Source: Euglena gracilis (Eukaryota; Euglenida; Euglenophyceae; Euglenales). From it: a stretch of DNA of 64,000 nt. The DNA is taken from the NCBI GenBank assembly GCA_039621445.1, contig CP154956.1, positions 79,294,474 to 79,358,473 of the forward strand, read 5' to 3'. Position numbers and translations under genes: made by a program. Under the pieces are notes generated by a model. That model made no database searches, had not been told where the DNA came from, and saw only the letters and a list, made by a program, of their open reading frames with translations. Shown here piece by piece: positions 44,166 to 55,233 of the stretch (position 1 is its first letter; every line of letters starts with the position of its first letter).

Positions 44166-44882
44166 GGGGATTTGTCAAACCGGAGGGTTCCCTTCCCCTC
44201 TAGGGTCCATCCAGTCCTCCTCTGGCCATTCTTTTTTTCCCTTTCAGGATCATTCCTGCAAACTTTGGCTGAACCGTCCCAGTTGGATTTGGGCATTTTT
44301 GCAGTTCTGGTTGCCAGCTGGGTCCAGCCTGGCAACCAGCTCTGACCCCCCACCCCTCGCTGCACACCCACTGGGGCGGGGAAGGGTGTCCACCCAGCAA
44401 CTTTTTTTCTTTCCAGCCAGCAACTTTTCCCACCGGGCCAGCTGTGTTGGGACCTCGGGAAGTCTCCTGCTCTTGAAGGTTGTGCACACCACCCCCCTCC
44501 TTGAACCCCCCCCTGGGTCCACGTTCTTCGTGCTCTCTGACTTTAACCTGACCATCATGCAGCGACGGGAGCATGCAATCAATTGCTTTTCATAGCACCA
44601 TGGGGTTGACTGGCTTTTCCCCCCAGTTGATCTCCAGACCCCCCCTGGCATTTTGAATTTCCAGGCTAGGTATTATTTTTCTCGAGTGGTGTGCCATTAA
44701 TGTGCGCACCAAAATATATTTAATAGCCTTTTTATTGGCTTGGTTTTTCCCTTCTTAAAATTAACTTCCCTCATTTTGTTGGTGCAACCCCTGTGTCACC
44801 GGCATCTTTCTGGGACAATGTTGTGTCCTGGACAAGGAAACAATGGATCAAGGATGGAATCAATGGATGGACAAGCCCCCCC

Positions 44883-44992
44883 CCCCTCTGCACTGTAATG
44901 CTAATCAATTGCATGGCCAAGAGAAAATGACCTTCCGGGACATCCTGTTGATCAGGGACCCGTCGGGCGACGCTTGGGGCTACCGACCAGGG
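44883..44992 (+). CDS. GT31 gene copy 2, exon C (DILL region)
   Basis: The frame NANQLHGQEKMTFRDILLIR, then DPSGDAWGYRPG. Relative to copy 1: I/V, Q/E-type and silent changes. D-A-W-x-Y here falls where GT31 proteins have D-x-Y-x-N-L-T, split by the intron before exon D. The 5' border is not resolved because a C-run (44,879-44,887) replaces a clear acceptor. Confidence 0.5.
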
Positions 44993-46143
44993 GTTGTCTG
45001 CCTGCTTCCTTTGTTTCATCCCTGGATTTCACCACACTCCACCAGAATCAGCCTCCACACACCTGCAAACCCAACTTGGCGTTTTGATTGGCTTAGTTGT
45101 CCCGGACCCCCTCCCACTGGGAGGAGGGACCCCCCGGAAAAAAACACACAATAAAACTTTGACCAAAAGCTGCCAAAATTGTTTTCCTTAAAGCAAATTG
45201 ACAAAAACATAGTTAAAAGCATGCTGTTTCCGACCCAAAGAACTGTCTAGGTTTCAGCGGGGGAGGTCCAGACATTCACCCACCCACCCCAGGAGTAAAC
45301 CCTCCCAAATCTAAACACCCCTCGCTAAAGCAACTCCTTAATTTCATTAACTTTGACCAATTTTCGGCTGACACCTAAGTATAAGTAACCCTAATATAGC
45401 CTCCAAAATTCTTGTTGTATTGGCAAAATTGGCCAAAAATCATGGTGAATTCCCTCACAGGTTGCAAGAAAATTTTTGGGGGCATACTTGATGATTTTGG
45501 AGCGAATTGAAGGGAACAAATGAAATTCAAATTTGGGGGTTCTTAGGACAACTTCCTCGGGAAATTCATCTCTCGGTGCTGGCTCTGGAAAGGCTTTGGG
45601 AAGTTGGTCTTCCCTCTGTACCTGTCCAATTTGGCTGAAGCCAGCTTTCTGAAGGGGGGAGTGCCTGTGACAGGCCGCCCCCAAGACTGTGCTTGGCATC
45701 CTGATTGGCCTGGCCCAGTAGGGACGTCGGAAATGGCCACGGGAGAAAATCGAAGTTTTAAAAGAAATTTTCCAATAAAATGTGATTTTCTGGTTCCGCA
45801 GTGATTGATGATGATGAGTTGGTGTCCATTTCTTCAAATTTGGAAATTCATTTTCATTGTGTGTTTGTGATTTTCCCCCTTCTGTGGGACGGAATTGTTT
45901 TTCACCGTTTTGGGACCAGGGTGGTGGGGGTCTGGTCGCGTGGGTAGATGGGGGATTTCCGCTTTTTTTTTTGGACCTCAAAATTCCCCCCCCCAAGTAC
46001 CCCACCCCTCACTCCCCGCCGCCCCCCAAACCAATAGCTGGGTTGGGTGTGTGGGTGGGTGGCTCGGTGCTGACCTCAGGTATCTGGGTATGTAACAGAA
46101 AAAGCCCATATCTGGGACTCCAGTCAGATCTCCAAATGACAAG

Positions 46144-46303
46144 GTGGCAGGAGAATATGCGGCGTGCCACTGGAATTGTGGGCTGTCCACAAAGACGCTG
46201 TTCCTGGTGCAGTTCATTGCCCAGCAGTGTGCAGCAGTGAAGTACCTTTTAAAGTGCGACGACGACACATATGTGCACATCCCACGCCTTGCTCTTTCCC
46301 AGG
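46144..46303 (+). CDS. GT31 gene copy 2, exon D (catalytic DDD motif)
   Basis: CGLSTKTLFLVQFIAQQC, AAVKYLLKCDDDTYVHIP, RLALSQG. Acceptor CAAATGACAAG; ends CCCAGG/GTTTCA. 160 bases like copy 1. LSTKT matches the N-L-T-x-K-T helix of GT31, and KCDDDTYV the metal-binding triad (V/T-D-D-D-x-F/Y-V in the family). With exon B this fixes the family assignment. Remaining doubt: compensating indels against copy 1 in the first 45 bases. Confidence 0.75.
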
Positions 46304-47987
46304 GTTTCATCACAGAAACAGGGAAACAAAATGGGGTTAATTTGGTGTTTGTTTGCTGATTTTAGACAATTAATCTCAATTTGTCTCTCCACGCCAGTGT
46401 TATTTTCATCATTACCAGTATTGTTGGATTTTATAGGTTGATGCACTGGATCGTCCAACCGAAGGTCGGGCACATCTTTTTTTTTCTTCAAAAAATGCAA
46501 CTCAAGAATGGTCATTGGATCTGGGTTTATTATGGCCAGTTTAATGAATAGCTGTTGTTTTAAAAAAAAAAACGATACCCAAATCTCCAGCGAAAATCTG
46601 TTCCAAAGGTGAACTTGGACGACACTATTGCTCACATTTGACGCCCATTTCTTTTATTAACTTCCCGAAAGACCCTGTTTCCTTTGCCAACGTGACGCAT
46701 GGGGAACGCATATACGCTGGCGTCTGGTTGTGTAAACAGCGAGTCAAGCCCAACCAGGGGGTCGCTTTTACTGGAGGGAACCACCGCCCTGGAGGAGGGG
46801 CGTCCAGCCAGCCTTTGTTCCCCCATCACAAGTCGGTGGGTTCCAGCCGTCCTGAGGATTTATGAAGTGGTTCAACAGTGACAGATTTTCTACTTTCGGA
46901 GGTTTGAAAATGGCCAAAAATGGAAGCAACGTGTCGAGTATGGACTGCTCAGCTCAAATTTTGGGTAATTTTTTTTTGCTATATACATAAGCATTTTCTT
47001 GTGTTTGTTTAGCCACCACCTGGGCCCAGTTTCAGTTCAGCCAGCAGCCTTTTTCCGGCCAGAACGGGACCCCAAGATTGTCAAGCGACGTTCCGCACCC
47101 AACACCCCTACCAACCGGAATTTCATTGCCAATACAGGCTTGCACGTGCCCTCCGCATCTCTGCATTTTTTATGTTTTCCATACACCACAAGGCGTATTT
47201 TTTTGAGTTCACGTCAATATTCAGTTTTTTTTGGTGTGTTTTTCCAAATTCTTTCTTTCCCACATATTTAACCAGATTTCATTTTGGGCAAATTTTGCTT
47301 TGGTCATTCTTCAAGTTCCAGTGCTCTTTTGGACCAACGTTCCAAGCACCTATAGTTTTATAGAAGCACAGGCACCTTTCTGTCTTTTTTAACCTCACCT
47401 TCATTGTGGCTCCATGAGAATGTACAAAAAGCGGAAAAAGTTGCTGAGCGTTAATGCAGGACCACCAATGCCTTGTTATCGAACCTTTTGGGGCACTCAA
47501 ATCAAAGTAACACCACATTGTTTTGAGTATTCGGCTTCAGGTGTGTGTCACACAGACACAGGGGGCCCAGGGGTCCAGAGGGATTGGCAGGGGGTCCGGG
47601 TCCTGGGGGGTACCCCCAGAAGAGGTCAACTTTTTTTCTTTTCAGCATTTTGCGCTGAAAACTTTAAGCATTTCAGACAGAATTTTTCTTGAAGAAGCCC
47701 AAACCGCGGTTTGGGTCGATTTTGGTGTACGTTGTTCCCAAAAAAGGTTCATTTTGGTCATGCCACTGTTTAAGTGGGGACGCTCCCCCCACTTGTCTGT
47801 ATATCGAACTCTACCCCGCCCCCAATATTCTGATTCTTTTCTGAGGCCTCTGACTTCCCGCCAAAAGCTATTAAATTGTCAGATGACTGGTTCAGGGCCG
47901 GAGCCAGCATTGCCGTGCTTCATGCAAGGTGGTGGATATCTGCTGTCAGGAGATGTACTGAAAGCTTTGGGGACCAGGCTTCCTTTT
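46304..47987. other. intron-like interval, GT31 copy 2
   Basis: Mostly T-rich single-copy-looking sequence. A fragment of the GATATAAGG-type G/C element is at 47,760-47,830. No exon recognised between the DDD exon and the TTG tract. Confidence 0.35.
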
Positions 47988-48017
47988 GATTGTTGTTGTT
48001 GTTGTTGTTGTTGTTGC

Positions 48018-48103
<86 letters not shown>
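47988..48103 (+). repeat. TTG trinucleotide tract, about 37 units
   Basis: GTT/TTG repeated with one GCT interruption at about 48,016. Frames give poly-C, poly-L/V and, on the - strand, poly-Q or poly-N, none inside a supported gene. It lies within the proposed intron of GT31 copy 2. Confidence 0.95.
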
Positions 48104-48104
<1 letters not shown>

Positions 48105-48309
48105 AAAAAAACCCACAAAGAGATGTGACACCCCATGGCGCGCCCCGGCCCAACGCGCAGAAGGATCCCGGGTGCTTGCTTTCATTTGGCAGGTTATGTT
48201 GGTGTATTTTGCAGAGACATTTCCAAAGGTGATCTCCCCCACGCACTCTACCCCCCTAACCCACCTGATGATCATTTATTACACCCAGCCCTCGATTGAA
48301 CAACCCTTC

Positions 48310-48610
48310 CCAAGGGAGCAGTTAAGGGACAGTTTTTTTTCTCAAGGCCGCCCCCCCCCCCTTCAGCCAAAGAGCCGGCGATGGGCCAGACTGGGACTTG
48401 AATGGGGTCAAAAATTAAAAGGTCGAAAAACACATTTTTTTCCACGATTTCCACTTCCACATCTGCGTCCACGTCCACATCCACAGGAATCAACGCCCTG
48501 ATGTCGACCTGCTAAAATTACTTGTCCATTTCCCTGTTGTGGATTTTTTTGTGGAATGTGCTGGGACAGCGGAGTGTTTTTTCTTTCCCCTTGAGGACCG
48601 CCCTGCACGT
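48310..48610. repeat. GGGACAG...GACCGCCC repeat-bounded block
   Basis: TTAAGGGACAGTTTTTTTTC, AAGGCCGCCC at 48,318 and GGGACAGCGGAGTGTTTTTT, TTGAGGACCGCCC at 48,563, same orientation; resembles 37,661-38,375. Between them is GTGG-type TCCACGTCCACATCCAC simple sequence. Confidence 0.45.
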
Positions 48611-48796
48611 GGCAGTGTCTTTGGAGTCAGGATGCAACCACACCCACGCCAATTGCTCCGCACGTGTGGGGGTTGAAACGTCAGCGGTCATCCGGTAGAC
48701 GGGAATCGTTGACCCAGTCCCCCGTGCGTTTCGTGCCCTGTTTAGCAGTGCGTGTCCCCATCTGTGGGTGCTTCTGAACCGTTGCGGTTGGGAGCA

Positions 48797-49050
48797 GGGA
48801 TTTTTTTTTTTAGTCTTGGATCCCCAGGGGGTCCTCCCCCTCCTCCTGGGGGTTCTTTCCGAGGGGGGATATACTTTTTGGCGCCGAAGGCCAAAATTTT
48901 TTGAAAAGGTGCTATTTTTAGATTTTACGTTTTTTTGGCCAATTTCGGGGAAAAGTGAGTGAGTCCCCCGGGTCCGGGGGAGGGGGGTCCCCCGGGGGGG
49001 TCCCCCACAGGGGTGAGTGGGTGGGGGGACCCCCCCGGTCTTTAAAAAAA
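48797..49050 (+). repeat. hairpin element, GTCGTGGACC family (degenerate)
   Basis: TTTTTTTTTTAGTCTTGGATCC, GGGGATATACTTTTTGGCGCC, a truncated hairpin (GCGCCGAAGGCC), TGCTATTTTTAG, GGTCCCCCACAGG, CTTTAAAAAAAAACTCCTGG: the same order as at 9,745 and 27,497 but with parts of the G/C tracts lost. Confidence 0.55.
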
Positions 49051-49149
49051 AACTCCTGGTTGGGAGCCCGGCGCAAGGGTTGCCAAGGTTGTCCTGTCGG
49101 AGGCCCTGATGCGTGCGATTCCCTTGCATCGGTACGACGGTCATGAGGA

Positions 49150-49203
49150 TCTCACCATGACTTTGTGGTTGACCGGCCACGGTTTCCCAGGCGCCAGCAG
49201 CAG
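49150..49203 (+). CDS. possible exon of GT31 copy 2 (VVDRPRFP)
   Basis: DFVVDRPRFPRRQQQ ending at CAG/GTATTT. Conserved with 13,091-13,143. The 5' border is unclear since the frame meets a stop upstream (CGGTCATGA). Tentative. Confidence 0.3.
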
Positions 49204-49710
49204 GTATTTTGTTTCCAGGTTGGTGACCCGGGAGGGGGGACCCATGGGAACCAAACCAACCACACAAGGTGAGTGTATGTCCCTGCAGCGCTGGAATTAC
49301 ACCAGAGTTACTCACCCAGCCAGGGGGGAGCAACAAAAGAGCTCTGGTGTAAGGGGTCCCTGGCCACTCATCACACAACTGGGCCTGAAGCGAAGTTAGC
49401 GCCGGCAATAAACAGACAAGAAGCCTTAGTGCAACCAAGGGGGGGATTGCTGGGCCAAGCCCCTCCACCTGGGCAAGGTGGGGGGTTGGGGGTTGTCGTT
49501 TGGAGGGGGGTTTGTGGTAAAAAGACGCTGGCCCCAAAGGAGTTGGTACTCAGGGTCGGCACCCAGGGGGGAGGTTTGGGGGATCCACTTTGGTTGAAAA
49601 CAACCTCTGGTCAATAGTCATACATACCTGCGGTAGGGTGCAGGACATGGCACAAGGATTTGGCACTCAAATAGTATCGCGAGGTTAAGTGCCAGTGTGA
49701 CCCTCTGCCC

Positions 49711-49830
49711 TTGATTCCGCCAACTGAACCGCGCATCTGGATGGAACCTCACCGTGTTCAACCTGAAAGGCCCTGGGCAGGCCGCTTTCTTTCCACGTTT
49801 TATTTCCCATGTCCCATCATTGAGGAGATG
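49711..49830 (+). CDS. GT31 gene copy 2, exon F (EPRIWMEPHRVQPE)
   Basis: LIPPTEPRIWMEPHRVQPE, then RPWAGRFLS and YFPC. The frame is supported by the substitution pattern against 13,460-13,578. It continues without stop to 49,918, so the donor is not fixed. Confidence 0.4.
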
Positions 49831-50071
49831 TGGTGTTGTGTCGTTCTTGCTTCTCCCAGTGTCCCAGGAGGGTACCCTGTCGACACCCCCCCTGTTGAAC
49901 GTTTCGACCCCACAGGCTAACTGGGGGGGGCGAACGGCAGCAAGTAAGAATGGCAAAGTGCCCAGCACAAAGAGGTTCAGGCAATTCAATGCCTTGCATG
50001 TGCAACGAAATGTATTTACCCTCCAAAAAGCTGTCTCGGAAAGAAAAAAAATTCCACCCCCAGCACCTACA

Positions 50072-50205
50072 AGCGCAGGGTCCAAATAAAAGCGCACCTG
50101 CCGAAGGCGGGAGTCTCCTTCAAGCAAACCCAATTTGATGGTAATTGTAAAGTTAATCCAGCAAAAACCAGGCAGGTATTCCAGAATAGAAGCACACCCC
50201 CTGGA
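50072..50205. repeat. GCGCACC/TAGAAGC element, decayed copy
   Basis: GCGCAGGGTCCAAATAAAAGCG, CACCTGCCGAAGGCGGG, and AGAATAGAAGCACACCCCC at the end, as at 13,648 and 17,328. It sits at the collinear position of the 13,648 copy, so it probably predates the duplication. Confidence 0.55.
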
Positions 50206-50524
50206 GGTGGCATATGATGGCACCTGTGGCAAATTTGGGTCAGAAAGCTTTTTTTTGTATTTTTGGATTCTTTTTGGTCTTTTTGCTCTTTCGAATTGGC
50301 CCCCGGTTTGACCCTGGATCGGGCCAAGTTTCAGCCCTGGGACCCCCGTTGGAGAGGGTCAACTGGCAGCCTTCTGTCAGCCAACCCAATTTATACAACC
50401 TCTGAGCCCCTTCAATTCTGCCCCCCTTCAACGCACTCCCAAATTCTGTCGAACCATGACCAGACCTTCATTGCATTTCACCAGAACCCTGTCAACCCTC
50501 AGGGTTCTACCGATATGAACCCAG

Positions 50525-50709
50525 CGCAGCACAACACAGGCCAACGTGCGAAGTCGCCCTGGTACAGGTCTTGGGCTGGATATGGAGGGCACCAACAACA
50601 AGCACGTCGAAGGTCGGCACGTCACCGTGCTGTGCCGGGACCGTTGGCTGTTTGTCCACCGTGCAGGCAGCAGCCTATTGGGCCACTATTTGTGCTTAAC
50701 TTTGGAGAG
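50525..50709 (+). CDS. GT31 gene copy 2, exon G
   Basis: 185 bases, same as copy 1. QRSTTQANVRSRPGTGLGLD, MEGTNNKHVEGRHVTV, LCRDRWLFVHRAG. Acceptor ACCCAG, donor GAGAG/GTGAAAGT. Equal length, an open frame and mostly conservative exchanges make this a well-supported exon even though its fold position is not recognised. Confidence 0.55.
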
Positions 50710-51080
50710 GTGAAAGTCCCAAAGAAGCACTTCCCCAGGCTTTTTACTCGGTGCTTTTTTCTTGAGATTGTTTGTCCCCTCGTTTGGTTTTTTCTGCTTT
50801 TTGTTTTATTTTGGCATATTGGAACTGCAAACATAGTGGGCAACTTGCAGAATTTTTTTTTAAAAATATAGGTTTTTGGAGGTTTTCCAAATGGTTTGTT
50901 GTTCCCCAGAATTTCCTTTGTGCCAATTCTGTCATTGTCTTTATGCCAGAACAGTTTTGCATGCTCCAGGGAAAATGCCAAAATTTTATAAAATAAAATT
51001 ATACTGATTGTCATGAATGAAAGAACGAAAATGAAGAGAAACGCCGAAAATTGAAAGCTTCCATTGCATCATGGCTGGGA

Positions 51081-51434
51081 AAGCCACACAATCGGCGTGT
51101 GTGGCCACCACAACCATTGAAGTGGTACCTCCCCCTTCGCTCGGTCTGCCCCCGAGTGTTCTGCGGCCGGTTCCACACCTTCTACGACCGCCTCTGCGGC
51201 CCCACGGGGCGGACGTGGACCGGGGCCCTGCGAAACACCTCCGCCCTGCTGCCCTATGCCCAGGCTTCGTTGACCTGTAGGTTCTCCTCCCTGGGGGGGC
51301 TGTCACGACATTGTCGCCTCCTTCAATACACGGAGCAGCACCTCCTGGCGAACAGCTGGGCCGTGGTGTTCGCGGCCTTTGTGCGGCATGGATGGGTTCC
51401 TCATGGGCCACAGCTAACCCCCCCCCACCTATAA
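51081..51434 (+). CDS. GT31 gene copy 2, exon H (KWYLP...CPRVFCGRF)
   Basis: Encodes KPHNRRVWPPQPLKWYLP, SVCPRVFCGRFHTFYDRL, TSALLPYAQASLTCRFSS, then HLLANSWAVVFAAFVRHGW. K-W-Y/F-x-P followed by P-x-F-C-x-G is the GT31 acceptor-site region, just after the DDD domain; the usual Y-P is C-P here. Proline-rich and arginine-rich frames on both other phases are open because of high GC, but this frame carries the family-like residues and is the longest. Confidence 0.5.
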   Translation, partial: KPHNRRVWPPQPLKWYLPLRSVCPRVFCGRFHTFYDRLCGPTGRTWTGALRNTSALLPYAQASLTCRFSSLGGLSRHCRLLQYTEQHLLANSWAVVFAAFVRHGWVPHGPQLTPPHL

Positions 51435-51672
51435 GAAACCCTCCTCTATAAGAAACCCCTGGGAGCTTTGAACCCAACCACCTGTTAGAAACCCCCCAAT
51501 TTTCTTCAGCGCCGAAGGCGCCGAAGGAAATTTTCGACTTGTTTTTGGCCACTTTTGGTCTTTTGTCGGTGCAAATTTTTTTCGGACATTGAAACCCACC
51601 TATAAGAAACCCCTCGGGCCATTTTTTGGAAACCCACCTATAAGAAACGGGTTTCTTATAGGTGGGGGGTTT
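51417..51672. repeat. CCTATAAGAAACC TIR element
   Basis: The left end AACCCCCCCCACCTATAAGA and the right end TTCTTATAGGTGGGGGGTT are inverse. CCTATAAGAAAC is repeated five times inside; hairpin GCGCCGAAGGCGCCG at 51,510. It begins within the 3' end of exon H's open frame, so it either truncates the gene or lies just inside an intron. Confidence 0.7.
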
Positions 51673-52262
51673 TCTGCAACAGTTCTGTCTGCAGTGATTG
51701 CCTGCGGTTAGACTCGCTTGCCCTGTGTTGGTCAGGTTAACGGTTACAGAGGGTAGATGACAGCTTTCCAGGGGAGGTAAACCCGAGAGGTTGGTGCATC
51801 ACAAGTTGGTACAGGCCCAGGTGTCAGGGAAGTCCTGTGCTGGGCAGCAGGGGCGGGTCCCAAGTGTAAGGTGACAGAGAGGTTCTGGAAATTGCCCCTT
51901 TCACCACCTCATAGGAATCTGTCATTTATCAATTTTGAGAATTTTTACAGTGCTGTTGTTGAAAAAGCACGTTTCTCGTGTTGAAAAAAATTATTCATTT
52001 TTATCCGGCCTGCTTATTTTTTCCCTTGTACCTTTAATTTCTTAGCTTTTTTCCCACTCTTAATAAACACCCAGAAGTGCCCCCCCCCCCCCCCCGAGCC
52101 CCCCCAATGCGGTGAGTGGGTGGGTGACCTCCCCTCCCCGGGTCTTAATTAAACCTTTCGTGCCAGGGCACCCCCCGGCCAGCCGAAGGCAGGATGTCCG
52201 AAATGGCCAGTTTCAAGGGAAGTTTGCCTGGGAGTGGACCCGCAGCCAAGGCCCTTCAGGAG

Positions 52263-52331
52263 TTGGTGAACAGGAAGCCTGGCCATGTCCCCCGTGCGCT
52301 ATGGCGCCGAGAGACCATCGTGCCTGCCTGA
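52263..52331 (+). CDS. GT31 gene copy 2, terminal exon
   Basis: LVNRKPGHVPRALWRRETIV, PA, stop at 52,329. 22 codons as in copy 1. The upstream frame GPAAKALQE may extend the exon. The silent double change (CGA versus AGG for arginine) is good evidence for coding. About 170 bases downstream lies the large TIR element, absent at this place in copy 1. Confidence 0.5.
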   Translation: MVNRKPGHVPRALWRRETIVPA

Positions 52332-53277
52332 CTGTGCCCTGCCGCTCAGCAGGATTACGTAGCAGCTCAGGAAACAGAAGCTGTGCATTGACCAATCGGC
52401 AGTACCGTTTAATCTCGATTTTATGATGGGGTTCTCATGCTCAGTTTTCCATATTCTCGCAAAATGAACATATGATTACACAGTTGAACGATATTGTATT
52501 ATCTTAGGCGGCCGGATTCGCATTTGAGCTTTTTTATGTTTATTTGCGCACTTGCGCAAATGCACAAATTTTTTGATTCTCTTTTAATTCGGCTGTATGG
52601 CCCCGGGGGGTTTGAAAACATTTTAACAAGAGAGAGCAAAAAATGAGCGAAATTCTGATTTTGGCGGTGTGACCCCTGGGACCTTGGCCAAAAATGGTGT
52701 TTTGGGGGGGTCCGGAAATGGACTTTGTACGTTGAAACCCCGGGACCTTGTTGGCCAAAAGGGAAAAAAAAAACGCAAAAAACCAGCACAGGAACGGGAC
52801 CTTTACTGCCCTTTTTGCTTCTTTCGGCTGTGTCCCCGGGTGTGCCCGAACTGCCGGCGGTGTGCGTCCTGGGTGTTTGCCGGACTGCGTTGCTTGCGAC
52901 GCCTTGGTGTGGTGTTTTTGGCGTGTTTGTTAAAGCGCGGGGAGGAAGTGCCGGGGTGTGTGGGTGTGGCCAAGCGGGAAGGAGGGACGCAAGGGGAGGA
53001 AGGCAAGTGTGAGGTGTTTGGCAAGGGATGCGCAGGGGGGAAGAAATAGGGTCCGCAGTGAATGAAGGGGATGGGCGTCTCCCACCCAACGTATACCCGG
53101 GATCTGCACAACCAGTTTTGTGGCAAAGAACCCAGCAGAAGAGTCCAAACACTGGAAGGACAAAATATTGTGTTTATTTGCGCAAATGCATGCACCAACA
53201 TGTTTATGTTTATTTGCGCAATTGCGCAAATAAACATAAACATGTCCTTCAAGGATTGGGCTTTAGTACCCATGAAC

Positions 53278-54166
53278 CTAGGCGGCCACCTAGTGCAATA
53301 AAACCGACGGGCCCGTCGGTCATTAAACTGCAATTTTGGTTGCATGTGCATATGGCAATGCCTTAAAAGGTGTGACCGCATTTTTTTACCAGGACCGTTG
53401 AGAGGAAATCTTAAGCCTCCGCCTGTGAGAAACTTTTTGCATCGTGGTGTTCATGGTGGCATTTCAAGATCTTGATGACCGACGGTCCCGTCGGTCAAGT
53501 TGGATGCATTGTGGACGTCACGACGAAGCTGCATCTGGTATCACCTGTGCATGCACATGCCTTGAGAACATCAGACATGTGGCATATGTTTGAAGTTGGC
53601 GTTGGTAAAACTCTGTTTGCAATGGGAGCCAGTGCCAGTGTTAACAAATGTCAGAAGGCTTTGGTTTTGCTTGTAGCAAGACGATGCATTTTGTGTTGTC
53701 CTCGCTCCTTATTGTACCACATCACTCAGGTGGTATCAAATGTATACGGTTATTTTGTGCATCATCCAACCGACGGGCCCGTCGGTCGATTGCGTTTTGG
53801 TTCGTCTGCAGGTGTTCGCACAGGCACCTGAGATTTGAAGACCCGAAGACCTGAAGACCCCATGGAGGACTGGAACAAGTCCAAGTCTTGAAAACGGTGT
53901 TTCTCAACACCAGCTCCAGAAGTCCATCTTCATTTGCTTTCAGCCCCTCCAACGATGAGTGCAAGGTGTGTTTACGTGTATTTATTGAGCCTTGGGTATC
54001 ATGCCATAAGGGATTTCTTGAGGCTGGAACCATTCGGGGGATGTAGGGGAACAGTGGAGTTGATTGCTTCACGTGCCACAGTTATTATCGAAAATGCATG
54101 CAACGAACGGGCCTGCAGTATCAAATGAATAGGGTTCTTTGTGTATTGTTTGACCGACGGGCCCGG
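53278..54166. mobile_element. nested 889-base insertion with GACCGACGGGCCCGTCGGTC palindromes
   Basis: Lies between ATGAAC at 53,272-53,277 and ATGAAC at 54,167-54,172; the paralogous element at 28,713 has one uninterrupted ATGAACTG. It begins CTAGGCGGCCACCTAG (inverted CTAGG) and carries CCGACGGGCCCGTCGG (perfect palindrome) at 53,306 and 53,770, a variant at 53,478 and a half site at 54,152. One open frame, 53,472-53,831 (119 codons, including TTKLHLVSPVHAHALRTSDM and FEVGVGKTLFAMGASASV), spans two palindromes. Family unknown. Confidence 0.7.
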
Positions 54167-54969
54167 ATGAACTGTCACCGTTGAGAAACAGCGTGACAAA
54201 GGAACCATAACTGCGCAGACCAACGGGCCGTCCAGTTGGTGGGTTTGTCACACTGTTTGTCGACGCGCAAGCTTATGGGCGCAAATGCGCACACAAGCAA
54301 AGTTATGTTTGTGCGCGCATTTGCGCAAATGCGCAAACAAACATGATCTTTGATTGTGCGCGCAAATGCACAAATAAACACAAAGAAGAACGGTGTGACG
54401 GAAACACATCCGTCAAACACCGACAGCAGATGAGGTTCATTTGCGCATTTGCGCACATCACATTGTTTGTGGGCGCAAATGCGCAAATAAACTGCATGAA
54501 GAAACTGCACAATTTACATCTGGTTTATTTGCGCATTTGCGCCCACAAACAATGTGATGTGCAAAAAGCGACTTCATTTGGCTCTCCAACAACCACCCTT
54601 AGTGGCTTCTGAATGGATTCAACCCAAATGACCACACCGTCTCCTCTGGCACATGGTATTAGGGTGTCGTTCCTGGACCATTGACAGGTCCCACAAAAGG
54701 TGGAGACAGCGGATCTCCCGAAGGTGGGTGCGCAGCCACCCAGTAACAGTGCACGTCCGCCGGCACCAATTTTAGGATCCCAAGGGCCCTGCCACTGGCC
54801 TGCGGCCTCGGCTGCGCTGCTGCAGCCACATCAGCTGCTGATGCTTCAGCACCCACCAGACCGGCATCCACCCCACGGTGCAACAACACCCAGCTTTAGC
54901 GGCCACGTTATACCCCGCAACCATGCACTGGTTGCCAGTGCATGGCAACCAGCAGCCAGAGAAAGGTGG

Positions 54970-55119
54970 CCCTCAAACACCCGTTACTTTGGATGCAAGG
55001 AATTGGTGAACTTTTACCACTGGATTGGGTGCATCAAAGCGGTTGGACTCACTCCCCCCAAATTATGCACAAAAGCTGGTGTGTTTTACGTATTTCAAGG
55101 GGAAACTGATGGACAATAA
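54970..55119 (+). CDS. transposon-borne unknown protein, C-terminal piece (copy A)
   Basis: PSNTRYFGCKELVNFYHWIG, CIKAVGLTPPKLC, TKAGVFYVFQGETDGQ, stop. 49 codons as in copy B with conservative exchanges, so it was translated for some time. The open frame extends upstream to about 54,700 (including AALLQPHQLLMLQHPP), but there the two copies are shifted against each other by indels. I do not recognise the fold; C-x(2)-K and two further cysteines might bind metal. Confidence 0.5.
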   Translation, partial: PSNTRYFGCKELVNFYHWIGCIKAVGLTPPKLCTKAGVFYVFQGETDGQ

Positions 55120-55233
55120 CCATAAAACGGACTCCGGCCCGACGCATTCCAGGTATTTCAGGTGCCAAAATTTGATTTCTTGTAATGCAGTACTGTTGCA
55201 GAAAAGGTGTCGAGCAATCACAGGTCGTTTGCA

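Noticed and set aside
47879-48246. Poly-Q, poly-N, poly-L and poly-C frames
   Set aside because: Produced by the TTG microsatellite in every frame; the tract lies in a proposed intron.
53472-53831. GVGKT in the nested insertion as a P-loop ATPase
   Set aside because: Five residues without the surrounding A-x4-G-K-S/T context, beta strand or Walker B; probably chance.
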